Part shown: positions 16,663 through 24,594 of the stretch, in pieces
Layout of the letters: each line of letters opens with the position of its first letter
Numbering within the stretch: position 1 is the stretch's first letter
Origin: Bdellovibrionia bacterium
Lineage (GTDB): Bacteria > Bdellovibrionota > Bdellovibrionia > Bdellovibrionales > JAGQZY01
Direction of reading: 5' to 3'
Assembly: GCA_030427805.1 (NCBI GenBank)
Contig: JAUICP010000005.1
Location: 62,001 to 126,000 of the forward strand
DNA: 64,000 bases
Notes under the pieces: model-generated
What the model was told of the DNA's origin: nothing
Seen by the model: the letters and a program-made list of their open reading frames with translations, nothing else
Databases searched by the model: none
Program-made: the position numbers and the translations under genes

Positions 16663-18026
16663 AAAATACAAAGAAGAAAATTATGAAAAGAAATAAAAAG
16701 AAAAACCAAGTACAAGTGGAGCGAAGAAAGTTTATAGCGAACCTCTTTTTAGGAGCTGGTGCCATTGGTATGCGATCTTTTCTATTAGGTCTTCCTCCGG
16801 CATTTCTTAGTCAGAGAGCCATTGCGGCCACGGGTAAAGAGACTTTTCTTATCTTTAGTACGAGGCAGGCCTCTTGCCCGATCAATGCCAATGTTCCCTA
16901 TACCTACGACGATTCAATCGGCATCGAGCATCCCGCTGATTTTGCGACCCCTGTTAACTTCATGCTAGGAAGTTTTGGTGTCGCAGCCGCCGCCCCCTGG
17001 GCCGATTTAGCTGCTGGTATTCGCAATCAGATGCAGTTTTTCCACTATATGAGTCAGTCGAATGCTCACCCAGAAAGTATTGCCACGATTAAAGGGCATG
17101 GTGGAATTAAAACGACCGCCGGGAACGGTACTGAGATGCTTCCGTCGGCCATTGCCCAAGAAACTGCCGAAGCCTTGGGTACCTTAACCAGTAAACCAAT
17201 GATATTAGATACCCCCGGATTCAGCATTTCTTATAATTCGATTTCTCAGGGCGTAACTCAACCGGGACCTTTAAAAAACCTTTTTGCCAGTGGAACAGCG
17301 GTCGATGAAAAGGCCATGATGGACTTTCGAGACTCACAGTTAGATCTTCTCTACAAGGATCTCAAAGCCAATGGTACGGCTAAACAAAAAAGTTTCCTCG
17401 ATAGTCATGCCATTAGTAAAGATCAGGCCCGTCAGTTATCGGGTCAGTTGGGAACTTTGCTCGAAGAAGTTGTTGGTAACAATGCCAATCGCGATCGCGA
17501 TCAATTGATCACAGCCGCTGCGGTTATTGCATCGAAGTCGGCTCCGGTTGTGGTTGTCAGTCTTAATTTTGGTAACGATAATCATCAAGATGCCAACCTC
17601 AATGCAGAGAGGGATTCCCTTATCGCACGAGTCGCCGACCTCAATGATCTTTATTCACGGCTTTCAGCCCTGGGGATTGAAGACAAAACGACCTTTGCCC
17701 TACAAAATACATTTGGTCGCACTCTTCAGAGAAATACTCGAGGCGGTCGGGATCATAATTCAGAGCATGCGGTCATGCCTATGTTCGGACCCAATGTAAA
17801 TCCGGGTGTCACTGGAAGGCTTCAGCCTGTGGCTGGAAGAAAGCTCGGTGGAGCTACTGTTATTAATTCAAATGATGGCACTCAAGTGGGTGCAGATATC
17901 GCTCGCAATGAGACCCTCGGTGCTGCCTGTAAAACTTTAATGGCGGCCTGTGGAGTGAGCGATGAGAGTATACAAAAAAGAGTAACCTCTGGAAAAGTGG
18001 TTAAGTCGGCCATAAAACCGACTTAG
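16659..18026 (+). CDS. Tat-exported DUF1501-like protein
   Basis: The start ATG at 16659 overlaps the stop of the cytochrome gene, indicating coupled synthesis. The N-terminus is very lysine-rich and then shows E-R22-R23-K-F-I before a hydrophobic segment with GAGAIGM, a plausible Tat signal; AATGKE follows as a possible cleavage region. Towards the C-terminus, FGNDNHQDA, a TFALQNTFGRTL strand and GGRDHNSEHAVMPMFG resemble the metal-binding region of DUF1501 (sulfatase-like fold) proteins. DUF1552 is an alternative name for related proteins. The activity is unknown. A strong terminator ends the pair. Confidence 0.78.
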   Translation: MKNTKKKIMKRNKKKNQVQVERRKFIANLFLGAGAIGMRSFLLGLPPAFLSQRAIAATGKETFLIFSTRQASCPINANVPYTYDDSIGIEHPADFATPVNFMLGSFGVAAAAPWADLAAGIRNQMQFFHYMSQSNAHPESIATIKGHGGIKTTAGNGTEMLPSAIAQETAEALGTLTSKPMILDTPGFSISYNSISQGVTQPGPLKNLFASGTAVDEKAMMDFRDSQLDLLYKDLKANGTAKQKSFLDSHAISKDQARQLSGQLGTLLEEVVGNNANRDRDQLITAAAVIASKSAPVVVVSLNFGNDNHQDANLNAERDSLIARVADLNDLYSRLSALGIEDKTTFALQNTFGRTLQRNTRGGRDHNSEHAVMPMFGPNVNPGVTGRLQPVAGRKLGGATVINSNDGTQVGADIARNETLGAACKTLMAACGVSDESIQKRVTSGKVVKSAIKPT

Positions 18027-18074
18027 TTCTTACTGTCTTTAGTTAAATAGAAGATGTGGTTTTTGTTGATGCTG

Positions 18075-18105
18075 GCCCTGCCTAAAAAATAGGCAGGGCG
18101 TTTTT
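18075..18105 (+). terminator. Strong intrinsic terminator
   Basis: GCCCTGCCTA (18075-18084) pairs perfectly with TAGGCAGGGC (18090-18099) around an AAAAA loop, followed by G and five T residues. It ends the cytochrome/DUF1501-like operon. Confidence 0.92.
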
Positions 18106-18200
18106 GGTAGAAGCTTCCTTTTGGTAGTGCACGTGCGTTAGAGCCCTGGCCAAAATCCCTTCTTTTGACGCTGGAACGCTACCAAAAGGAAGCTTCTACC
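18106..18200. repeat. Perfect 22-nt inverted repeat, member of a dispersed family
   Basis: The left arm is 18106-18127 and the right arm 18179-18200; they are exact reverse complements, 51 nt apart. The left arm begins directly after the T tract of the terminator. A module with the same core (CTTCCTTTTGGTAG) occurs on the minus strand at 32782-32803, identical at 19 of 22 bases. No gene lies inside. It could fold in RNA or DNA, or be a relic of a small mobile palindromic element. Confidence 0.85.
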
Positions 18201-18242
18201 TGGTGATTGACGGGGGGAGTAAGGGCCGTTAGGAACTTATTC

Positions 18243-20909
18243 ATGGCCCAAAAAAGTACCAAAAAAACACCGAAAAAGATGACTCCTTTGATGCAGCAAT
18301 ATTGGGAGAATAAATCCGCACATCCCGATAAGGTGCTCCTTTTTAGAATGGGAGATTTCTTTGAAATGTTCCATGAAGATGCACTGGTGGCTGCACCATT
18401 GCTCAATATTGCTCTCACCCAGAGAAATAAAAAATCAGGTGACGATACACCCATGTGTGGGGTGCCCCATCACTCAATTGCTGAAAAAATTAATCGGCTC
18501 CTTGCGGCTGGCCACAAAGTAGCCATCTGTGATCAGGTCGAAGACCCCAAGCAAGCTAAGGGCTTAGTCAAAAGAGCAGTGACTCGGGTACTGAGTCCAG
18601 GTGTGGTCTATGACCCAGAAACCCTTGAGAGCACGAGTTCAAATTATATTTGTGCCTTCGAAGACGGTGTCCTTGCGTTTTTAGAAACGAGCACTGGTGA
18701 AGCTTTTTACTTTAAACTGAGCCTCGAAGAGTCGCAAAAAATGCTGCGACGATTGATGCCTAGAGAAGTGATTGAAGGTGCAACAGAAGTTATTCGCCCT
18801 CTATTAGAGTCGAGCAAGGACCCTTTGTTGGAAACTTTGGTTTTTTCAAAGTTTGTTTTTTCTAAAGAGGATGCTCTCGAGAAGATGATCACTTCTCGCT
18901 GGAAGGGATTGCCGCGAGCTGCTCACATTTTATTGGGTTATTCATTGGAACTCCAAGGGGATGAGTTACTAAAGACCCTGCAGGGTTTTGAGGAGCGAGA
19001 ACTCCTTCATTTTATGGAGTTGAGTCCGACAACGATCGAACACTTAGAGTTGTTTCGCACGAACCAAGGTGATCGAGATCTCAGTTTTTTCGGAAAGCTC
19101 AATCGCACTAAAACAGCCGCGGGAGCGAGACTCTTTAAGCAGTGTCTTGCGTTTCCATTAAAGTCACAATCTGCCATTGAACAAAGACAAAAACAGGTCA
19201 CTTACTGGAAGGAAAACCTTTCTGATTTAAAAACTTTGCGGTCACAGTTGTCGCACATGGGAGATATTCAAAGGCGAATTGGTAAAGTTTCGAACCCCAG
19301 CTGTGGAGTACGGGACTTGGTTTCGTTAAAAGATTCGATTCGTGCCGGTCTCAATTGCGTTCCGCTGGCAAAATCCATGAAGTGGGAAGAGAAAACCTTA
19401 AATCAAGCCTCAGAAATCGTAAATCAAATCGAGCGAACCTTAGTCGAAGAGCCGCCATTGAATATGACTAAAGGGGAATTCATTCGCGAGGGGTTTAGTG
19501 CCGATCTCGATGAACTGATAAAGTGGGCCACCGAAAGTCAAAAGTTGATTTCGGAGCTTGAGGCGAGAGAGCGCGAAGAGACGGGGATACCGAGCCTTAA
19601 AGTACGATACAACCAAGTTTTTGGCTTCTATATCGAGGTGACAAATACTCATAAGTCAAAAGTTCCGAAAGAGCGTTACATGCGCAAGCAAACGCTCACT
19701 AATGCCGAACGTTTTGTAACTGAAGAATTGCAAGAAATTGAAAAGAAGGTTCTGTCGGCGCGGACTAAGCGGATCGATCTTGAAATGAAAATTTTTAAGG
19801 ATCTTAAGAGTACGATTTTAGAAAAGAGCCACGACTTGCTCAAACTCTCTATTGATTGGGCGCGCATGGATCTCTACTCCAGTTTTGCATGGCTTTCTAT
19901 TGAAAATAACTATTGTCGTCCTGAATTTACTTCGAGCAATGAACTAAAAATTGAAGCTTCGAGACACCCCATTGTAGAATTGACTTTAAGTGCTCCGTTT
20001 GTGCCCAACGATATTCATCTTAATCAATCGGGTTGCATCCTTCTGACGGGCCCCAATATGGCGGGTAAGAGTACTCTGATGCGACAGGTGGCACTGACGA
20101 GTCTCCTTTTTCAAATTGGTTCTGACGTTCCCGCGAGTCGGGCCGAGCTTCCGATTTTCGATCAGATATTTACGCGAATTGGTGCTTCAGATTCATTAAC
20201 TGAAGGCCTATCGACCTTTATGGTGGAAATGCTTGAGACGGCCACGATGTTAGATGGTGCTACTGAAAATTCCCTACTTATCGTAGACGAAATCGGGCGA
20301 GGAACTTCGACCTACGACGGAATGGCCCTTGCACAATCGATTCTCGAGTATATTTTACGAGAACTGAAGTGTAAGAGCTTATTTGCCACTCACTATCATG
20401 AACTGACGGAACTAGCTGATTCCTACCAATCATTAGAAAATAAGCACATGGCCATCGAAGAAATTAATGGTGAAATTGAATTTCTTCATTTGCTAAAACA
20501 GGGACCTGCGAATCGCTCCTACGGTGTTCATGTCGCTAAACTGGCGGGAATGCCCGAGACGATTACGGTTCGTGCCAGTCAATTGTTGAAACAACTCGAA
20601 TCATCTTCAAAATTGGGAGCAATGACAAAAGAAAGTCAGGATTCCTCTTTTGAAACTGTCAAAAGTGGCACTGGTGAAGGCGATAGCAAAAACGAGTTAA
20701 CCCAGCAATTGGTTGAAAAAGTTCAAGAACAGGAATCACCAGGTACCGATCAATTAGGTTTTGGGGACTGGCTTGATGGTGAACCGAGTGACTCTAAGTA
20801 CAAAGAACTTATCGATACTTTGATGGATCTGGACACCAGCCATCTCACTCCGATCGAAGCCTTGGTGAAGCTTGATTCTATCCGAAAACAAGCCGAAAAA
20901 ATTCACTAG
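18243..20909 (+). CDS. mutS: DNA mismatch repair protein MutS
   Basis: MutS binds mismatched bases and starts repair. ATG at 18243 follows an AGGA and gives the family N-terminus; an upstream in-frame codon would add residues encoded in the spacer. The mismatch-wedge motif is GDFFEMF (Phe-x-Glu, about residue 38). The ATPase has Walker A GPNMAGKSTLM, the ST and Walker B segments around VDEIGRGTSTYDG, and the signature histidine in ATHYHELTEL. The length of 888 residues is normal. The C-terminal 100 residues hold an acidic, glutamine-rich linker before the final helical tetramer-type segment. Confidence 0.97.
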   Translation: MAQKSTKKTPKKMTPLMQQYWENKSAHPDKVLLFRMGDFFEMFHEDALVAAPLLNIALTQRNKKSGDDTPMCGVPHHSIAEKINRLLAAGHKVAICDQVEDPKQAKGLVKRAVTRVLSPGVVYDPETLESTSSNYICAFEDGVLAFLETSTGEAFYFKLSLEESQKMLRRLMPREVIEGATEVIRPLLESSKDPLLETLVFSKFVFSKEDALEKMITSRWKGLPRAAHILLGYSLELQGDELLKTLQGFEERELLHFMELSPTTIEHLELFRTNQGDRDLSFFGKLNRTKTAAGARLFKQCLAFPLKSQSAIEQRQKQVTYWKENLSDLKTLRSQLSHMGDIQRRIGKVSNPSCGVRDLVSLKDSIRAGLNCVPLAKSMKWEEKTLNQASEIVNQIERTLVEEPPLNMTKGEFIREGFSADLDELIKWATESQKLISELEAREREETGIPSLKVRYNQVFGFYIEVTNTHKSKVPKERYMRKQTLTNAERFVTEELQEIEKKVLSARTKRIDLEMKIFKDLKSTILEKSHDLLKLSIDWARMDLYSSFAWLSIENNYCRPEFTSSNELKIEASRHPIVELTLSAPFVPNDIHLNQSGCILLTGPNMAGKSTLMRQVALTSLLFQIGSDVPASRAELPIFDQIFTRIGASDSLTEGLSTFMVEMLETATMLDGATENSLLIVDEIGRGTSTYDGMALAQSILEYILRELKCKSLFATHYHELTELADSYQSLENKHMAIEEINGEIEFLHLLKQGPANRSYGVHVAKLAGMPETITVRASQLLKQLESSSKLGAMTKESQDSSFETVKSGTGEGDSKNELTQQLVEKVQEQESPGTDQLGFGDWLDGEPSDSKYKELIDTLMDLDTSHLTPIEALVKLDSIRKQAEKIH

Positions 20910-20969
20910 CTACCGAATGAAACATAATACTTTTTGACTGAGGGGAGTGCTTGGGGTGTAACGCAATCG

Positions 20970-20995
20970 CGCTACGATTTGGTACCCGGCACCTA
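20970..20995 (-). repeat. 26-nt repeat starting exactly at a stop codon (copy 1)
   Basis: Read on minus, the sequence begins with the TAG stop of the HD-GYP-like gene and runs GTGCC-G-GGTACC-AAAT-CGTAGCG. It matches 22 of 26 bases with the segment beginning at the hflX stop codon (32822 down to 32797). The core GTGCCxGGxAC is nearly palindromic. The coding sequences upstream of the two stops are unrelated. It also lies 60 nt beyond the end of mutS on plus. Confidence 0.75.
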
Positions 20996-22450
20996 ACTGA
21001 CAAGTTTGGCGAGCATTTCTTTTTCTTCGCCGGTTTTGTAGTGTTTTTTGAAGAAGGCGTAAATGAGATTGAGCATGCGAAGATCGAGCTTAGAGACTTC
21101 TTGGTTTTGGGCAATCAACTTTTCAATGGCGGGCCGGGCAGAGTAGAACTTTCCTTGAGCATCCATTTGTGTCAGTTTGTTAAATTCAATGGCAATATGG
21201 ACGATACGGCTATGCTTAGAAACGGCGACACCATTGGAGCCGCGAGGGATCCCGGAACCATCAATTCGCTCCCAAGCCTGTTCAATGACTTTACTCGAAA
21301 TTTCTAATAGAGGGACTTTGCGCCTTTTAATGAGAAAGATCGCTCGCTTTGGATAGCCCTTGTACTCTTCCCATTCTTCGTCTTCGAGTTCAGAGGGGTT
21401 TTTTAAAACCAGTTCAGTGCTCAGTCCCGAAAGGCCAATGTTGTGGAGAAGGCCGGCGATCGCAATTTCTTTGATTTCATCCTCTTCAAAACGGCAGAGT
21501 TGAGCAAAAATAGCCGAGTAAACGCAGACATTAATGGCTTCGTTGTAAGTTGTTATTTGGTGTCCCGTGTGGCTACGGATCATTGTTTTTATTTTTTCAT
21601 CTTTATTTTTCTTGCTGATTTGCAAGTCTTCTAATATTTCTTCGCAGCCCTTAAGAATTTCTTTGCCTTCATCATAGTCGAGTTCCGCTTCGTCCAGGAA
21701 AACCGACATGATGCTTTGAATTTTATCTTTGGTTTTTTGAAATCGCTCTGTCGAAGAAATTTCACCTTCGGGTAGGTGTTCCCTAGCATATTCATAGAAG
21801 GCTTTGAGTTCTGTTTTTTTGATATAAACCCGGTGGCTAGGAGTTTTTCTAAATTTACTGAGAGTTCTTTCGTCGACCTTTCCATTTTTTTTGCGCAAAC
21901 AAAGTGTTTTGTTATTTGTAGGCAGTCGCAAAAACATGGAGCAAGGAATGATAGTATCCGCTGCGAAGTCTTCGAGATCAACGGGCACGAGTGCCGATGT
22001 TGGAATGGAATCTCCAACGAGATCCACCGGCGCTAAATCAAGAATGATGTCTGAAATGTACTCAGCATCGAAAGGGTAGTGCATACAGCGAGTGGCCCCA
22101 TTCTTTTTAACGATGGCATGGTTTACAGGGGCCTCTGTCGTAAATAAAACCACAGCGGGCACATGGGGGTAACTCATTTTTAAGGCTTGCACCCACTCGC
22201 TCGTTAATTGTGTATCTTCTTGGGCGTCGACAATAGCGAGCAAGGGGTTAAACAGTGCTTCGCTTCCGTGTTCTTTTTCAAAGACTTTTTCGAGGTCCGG
22301 GGCTTCTAGAAGTTTTTCGACACTATCAACCCAGGTTTTTCGGTAGGGGTAGAAACCACTTAACAGAGTTTTAACAGTCGACCAGAAAGACTCCTTGGGA
22401 CTACATATGAGTACGTCCACATCATCTTCGAGGAGTCCACCTCCGGCCAT
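20993..22450 (-). CDS. Degenerate HD-GYP domain protein, likely catalytically inactive
   Basis: The 485-residue protein has a receiver-like N-terminus (about 1-145, VDVLICSPKES and LLAIVDAQED), a middle domain (about 155-225) of the type that precedes HD-GYP domains, and a C-terminal HD-GYP-like domain (about 290-480). Expected metal ligands are mostly missing: the first His is replaced in TYNEAINV, HD is HN (H336-N337), the Hp-box is EYKGYP, HHE is replaced by QAWE, and GYP is GIP. Only the fold landmark ERIDGSG remains. It starts at ATG 22450, sharing one base with the cheX stop. Known family members cleave cyclic-di-GMP; this one probably binds or signals rather than hydrolyses. Confidence 0.85.
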   Translation of the reverse strand: MAGGGLLEDDVDVLICSPKESFWSTVKTLLSGFYPYRKTWVDSVEKLLEAPDLEKVFEKEHGSEALFNPLLAIVDAQEDTQLTSEWVQALKMSYPHVPAVVLFTTEAPVNHAIVKKNGATRCMHYPFDAEYISDIILDLAPVDLVGDSIPTSALVPVDLEDFAADTIIPCSMFLRLPTNNKTLCLRKKNGKVDERTLSKFRKTPSHRVYIKKTELKAFYEYAREHLPEGEISSTERFQKTKDKIQSIMSVFLDEAELDYDEGKEILKGCEEILEDLQISKKNKDEKIKTMIRSHTGHQITTYNEAINVCVYSAIFAQLCRFEEDEIKEIAIAGLLHNIGLSGLSTELVLKNPSELEDEEWEEYKGYPKRAIFLIKRRKVPLLEISSKVIEQAWERIDGSGIPRGSNGVAVSKHSRIVHIAIEFNKLTQMDAQGKFYSARPAIEKLIAQNQEVSKLDLRMLNLIYAFFKKHYKTGEEKEMLAKLVS

Positions 22451-22947
22451 TATCTCTCCACAGTGATTTCAATAAAGAAATTTCCATTATCGCAAGTAAA
22501 TGGAAGAATTAAGGTGGCGCCATCGTGATAGCTCTTAATTTTTCCTCCACCTGTAATAACCGTTGGAATTGCCATTTCAAAACCATAACCCAATTCGTTG
22601 AGCGTGGTCTTAGCTTTACCATAAATCTGGTTAGTCAATTCACCGACGGCATCGGCAACTTCATCGTTAATTTGATCGTGTTGCTCCATCAGCCAGTTTT
22701 CTAAGATATGAAAAACAGAACTGTCATCAAAACTAATAGTTATCGTTCCACGCATGTCACCAGCAACCATCCCAATCATCCCGGCGATTGATCCTTTTGC
22801 TTCGAACTGTGGTTCAACAAAGGGCTTACCTTCTTTGACCTCTGTACCGGTCGACTTAATAACTTCGACCATACCCTCAACGAAGGCATTTACGAGTCTT
22901 TTATCAAGAAGCGGGTTCCCCTGTCCCAATTTTTCGGCCGCACTCAT
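22450..22947 (-). CDS. cheX: CheX-type chemotaxis phosphatase
   Basis: CheX removes phosphate from CheY. The characteristic helix carries the ExxN pair at E103-L-T-N106 in DAVGELTNQIYG, and the strand-rich flanks (DMRGTITISFDD and ATLILPFTCDNG) match the family. The length of 165 residues is normal. The ATG at 22947 is preceded on minus by GAGGT. It lies between cheY and the HD-GYP-like gene in one operon, which suggests that it resets the CheY of this operon. Confidence 0.85.
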   Translation of the reverse strand: MSAAEKLGQGNPLLDKRLVNAFVEGMVEVIKSTGTEVKEGKPFVEPQFEAKGSIAGMIGMVAGDMRGTITISFDDSSVFHILENWLMEQHDQINDEVADAVGELTNQIYGKAKTTLNELGYGFEMAIPTVITGGGKIKSYHDGATLILPFTCDNGNFFIEITVER

Positions 22948-22985
22948 CGTGTTTACCTCATTTAGTTAAGATTAAGGAGGGCAGC

Positions 22986-23399
22986 TTAAGCAGCCTGTCC
23001 GTTATGTTTCGAGTAAAGGGCCTCTAACTTTGTCTTAAGCGTATTAGCGTTGAAGGGCTTAACGATGTAATCGCTCACTCCAGCTTTAACAGCTTCGACA
23101 ATGTTTTTTTGTTCACTTTCAGCCGTAACCATAACAAAAGGCATTTCTTTAAGGTTGGCATCGCCACGAACATTCTTGAGTAAATCAACACCGGTCATTC
23201 CAGGCATATTCCAGTCTGAAATAATAATGTCATAGGGATTTCCATTAGAATGGGCGTCTTTGATCATTGGCCAAGCCGTATTTCCGTCGTCAGCCTCTTC
23301 AATGTTCTTATATCCAAGTTGAGTTAGGACTTTCTTAACGATCTTACGCATTGTGGCAAAATCGTCTACGACGAGAAATTTAGTGTTTTCCGGGAACAT
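22986..23399 (-). CDS. cheY: CheY-like single-domain response regulator
   Basis: A stand-alone receiver domain of 137 residues. The acidic pair is D12-D13, the phosphorylation site D62 (ISDWNMPGM), the switch Thr92 (VTAE) and the conserved Lys114 (VKPF), so all active-site positions are intact. AAGGAGAG precedes the ATG at 23399. It is the first gene of the operon with cheX and the HD-GYP-like gene, 38 nt upstream of cheX. No kinase lies alongside; a remote CheA is expected. Confidence 0.92.
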   Translation of the reverse strand: MFPENTKFLVVDDFATMRKIVKKVLTQLGYKNIEEADDGNTAWPMIKDAHSNGNPYDIIISDWNMPGMTGVDLLKNVRGDANLKEMPFVMVTAESEQKNIVEAVKAGVSDYIVKPFNANTLKTKLEALYSKHNGQAA

Positions 23400-23564
23400 G
23401 TTGCCTCTCCTTTAACGTACAAGGGTTTCAGGTACTTTTATCGGATACCTCACTAAAAACCTTTTCGGAATCCGGTCTAGTTTTATAAAACCTTTTTATT
23501 CTCCATTTGATTCATCGGAATAATGCTGTCAGACTTTTATACAGCTAGGTTTTTTAATTACTTA

Positions 23565-23579
23565 GGTCCACTACGGACC
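23565..23579. promoter_or_regulatory. Palindrome upstream of the LuxR-type gene, possible operator
   Basis: GGTCC-ACTAC-GGACC is a 5-bp inverted repeat 30 nt before the regulator start, in the 210-nt spacer shared with the divergent cheY operon. A similar palindrome, GGTTCCACTATGGAACC, occurs at 26871-26887. A binding site for a dimeric regulator is possible; this is inference. No sure -35/-10 pair was identified in the spacer. Confidence 0.3.
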
Positions 23580-23609
23580 AACTGAACATATAGCGGGGAG
23601 GGAGCAAGG

Positions 23610-23996
23610 ATGCTCAGAGATGTCCTGATTCAAAAGGGTTTGTCGAATCGTGAGGCTGAAGTCGCGGAACTCGTGTCTAAAGGTCTTTCAAACAAGGAAG
23701 TTGCTAACCAGTTGTTCGTTACTGAAAAGACGGTGAAATTTCACCTGACTAACATCTATAAAAAGATGTCTGTGAAGTCTCGAGCACAACTCATCGTTTG
23801 GTGCTTGCCGCACATGGGTTTCATTGAGTCTGAGGCTCAAAGACCTGCAGCAAACACTGAGCCCCAGAACAATCAAATCGATACGATTCCTGCCGGAAAC
23901 GCTACTGTAGGTAGTGACATCCGCAGAAATAACGATATGGGTTCTGGAAACAACGGTGGATCTAACGGTCCAGGCGTTGGCGCTTTCGGTCTTTAA
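23610..23996 (+). CDS. Small LuxR/GerE-type DNA-binding protein
   Basis: The ATG at 23610 follows a GGGGAGGGAG stretch. Residues about 8-66 form a complete LuxR helix-turn-helix: LSNREAEVAELVSKGLSNKEV, then FVTEKTVKFHLTNIYKKM. There is no receiver or ligand-binding domain before it, so any signal must come from a partner. The C-terminal 60 residues are low in complexity and rich in Asn and Gly. It is divergent from the cheY operon and 33 nt upstream of the thioesterase gene. Its targets are unknown. Confidence 0.88.
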   Translation: MLRDVLIQKGLSNREAEVAELVSKGLSNKEVANQLFVTEKTVKFHLTNIYKKMSVKSRAQLIVWCLPHMGFIESEAQRPAANTEPQNNQIDTIPAGNATVGSDIRRNNDMGSGNNGGSNGPGVGAFGL

Positions 23997-24029
23997 TCCT
24001 AAGAGTGAGTTGTTAACGAGGTAGTTTGG

Positions 24030-24530
24030 GTGGAAGGAAAGCCAGTTTCCGCTTCACAAGTGACGATGACTGAGCTAGTCCTTCCTACTCATACGAACTC
24101 GTTTGGCAACATATTCGGAGGGCAGGTTATGTCGTGGATCGATATAGCCTCAGCCATTTGTGCCCAAAGGCACTGCAATGGTCCAGTGGTCACGGCTTCG
24201 GTCGATGACCTTCATTTTATTAATCCCATTAAACTCGGTTGGGTGGTGAACCTAAAAGCCTCCCTTAATTACGTCGGCCGCACCTCTATGGAATGTGGAG
24301 TTCGAGTCGATGCCGAGAATCCTTCCACGGGCGAGTCTTTTCACGCCGTATCTGCTTACAGTACTTTTGTTTGTCTTGATTCCTACGGGAAGCCAAGAGA
24401 AGTTCCTGATCTGATTCTTGAAACTCAAGTTGAAAAAGAACGACATGAACGTGCCAAATTGAGACGTAAACAACGGATCGAACGCAAAAAGAAAATTTCT
24501 GAATCTGAAAAAGCCAAGAAAAACTCCTAA
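24030..24530 (+). CDS. Acyl-CoA thioesterase, hotdog fold (YciA-like)
   Basis: The protein hydrolyses acyl-CoA to free acid and CoA by family analogy. GTG at 24030 follows GAGGT. The hotdog core is about residues 8-120, with THTNSFGNIFGGQVMSWID carrying the N-G-xx-GG substrate loop and VTASVDDLHFINPI in the long strand. After residue 130 it has a strongly basic tail (RAKLRRKQRIERKKK) not needed for the fold, which may bind nucleic acid or membrane. The natural chain length of the substrate cannot be told from sequence. Confidence 0.88.
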   Translation: MEGKPVSASQVTMTELVLPTHTNSFGNIFGGQVMSWIDIASAICAQRHCNGPVVTASVDDLHFINPIKLGWVVNLKASLNYVGRTSMECGVRVDAENPSTGESFHAVSAYSTFVCLDSYGKPREVPDLILETQVEKERHERAKLRRKQRIERKKKISESEKAKKNS

Positions 24531-24565
24531 TAGCCATTTGTTCTTTTAAAAACCGGCCCATCGTA

Positions 24566-24583
24566 CCGATAAATAACTATCGG
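24566..24583 (+). promoter_or_regulatory. Hairpin overlapping the ribosome binding site of the pilin-like gene
   Basis: CCGATA (24566-24571) pairs with TATCGG (24578-24583). The last two bases are part of the GGAG (24582-24585) that serves the ATG at 24595, so folding could partly mask it. Functional effect is inferred. Confidence 0.3.
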
Positions 24584-24594
24584 AGTCGTTTGTT

